Part shown: one piece after another, positions 63,965 to 64,000 of the stretch | How positions within the stretch are numbered: position 1 is the first letter of the stretch | Layout of the letters: every line of letters begins with the position of its first letter | From: an uncultured Butyricicoccus sp. | GTDB lineage: Bacteria; Bacillota; Clostridia; Oscillospirales; Butyricicoccaceae | Direction of reading: 5' to 3' | Length of the DNA: 64,000 nt | Assembly: GCA_944376065.1 (NCBI GenBank) | Contig: CALWBL010000004.1 | Location: forward strand, 1-64,000 | The notes under the pieces: model-generated | Database searches by the model: none | What the model saw: only the letters and a program-made list of their open reading frames with translations | Told to the model about the DNA's origin: nothing | Program-made: the position numbers and the translations under genes

Positions 63965-64000
63965 ATGAGAATTACACCAGTTGTAACAGGTATCGCTGCT
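63965..64000 (+). CDS. Start of an unidentified gene cut by the window end
   Basis: ATG at 63965 with AAGGAGGAG 8 bases upstream opens a frame reading MRITPVVTGIAA to the last base. Too short to identify. Confidence 0.6.
   Translation, partial: MRITPVVTGIAA

Overview
The window reads as the chromosome of a low-G+C, anaerobic Gram-positive bacterium of the Clostridia, most likely near the Oscillospiraceae/Ruminococcaceae. The reasons are the AT-rich sequence, strong AGGAGG-type ribosome binding sites with some TTG starts, a T-box on alaS, FMN and cobalamin riboswitches, a PyrR-type leader, GatCAB, ThyX, and a complete C5 tetrapyrrole route joined to anaerobic (early cobalt insertion) cobalamin synthesis. 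No species can be named from the sequence alone. No CRISPR array, prophage or insertion sequence was seen.

Bases 1-9600: an SBP-GGDEF-EAL signalling protein with a damaged 5' end, a convergent CpcT/CpeT-like gene, then a rightward run tagA-thyX-DUF2156-GNAT-DJ-1-formyl-THF ligase-CPBP protease-mltG. Bases 9600-17550: a U32/TrhP-type protein, T-box-controlled alaS, a HIT protein, comEC (its C-terminal metallo-beta-lactamase domain has lost its metal ligands) and holA. Bases 17551-19150: an rtcB gene of clearly different base composition with its own promoter and a leader of about 240 bases. Bases 19150-27530: an RNase M5-like Toprim protein, FMN riboswitch plus ribU, ligA, gatCAB, a small unknown gene and a lipoprotein nuclease carrying an Ada-like cysteine tail.

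Bases 27580-47900 are the centrepiece: a cobalamin riboswitch and terminator followed by 21 tightly packed genes (cbiD-L-F-G, hemA, cbiH, cbiJ-sirC fusion, hemC, cobA-hemD fusion, hemB, hemL, cbiA, cobT, cobU, cobS, a second CobU-like gene, cobD, cbiP, the adenosyltransferase, cbiC, cbiK). Together they make ALA from Glu-tRNA, uroporphyrinogen III, precorrin-2, cobalt-sirohydrochlorin, the corrin ring and the assembled cofactor. CbiE, CbiT and CbiB are not in the cluster. It is followed by a FecCD-type siderophore-like ABC transporter (two permeases, ATPase, lipoprotein) behind a palindromic operator.

Bases 52055-55260 (minus strand) form a nitrosative/oxidative stress group: a Crp/Fnr regulator of HcpR type, hybrid cluster protein and a hemerythrin-like protein, with a GTAAC-N4-GTTAC operator. 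Then come tRNA-Leu(CAA), a SLOG (YpsA/DUF1273-like) gene with a LexA-type box just downstream of its -10, a YihY/BrkB membrane protein and bioY. The right end is the leftward pyrimidine operon pyrR-pyrF-carA-carB with a PyrR-type attenuation leader. The start of one further rightward gene is cut off by the window edge.

The most interesting unexplained items are the structured leader and foreign rtcB, the two CobU-like paralogs that have each lost a different half of the enzyme's motifs, the SOS-type control of a SLOG protein, and the ComEC pseudo-nuclease domain.
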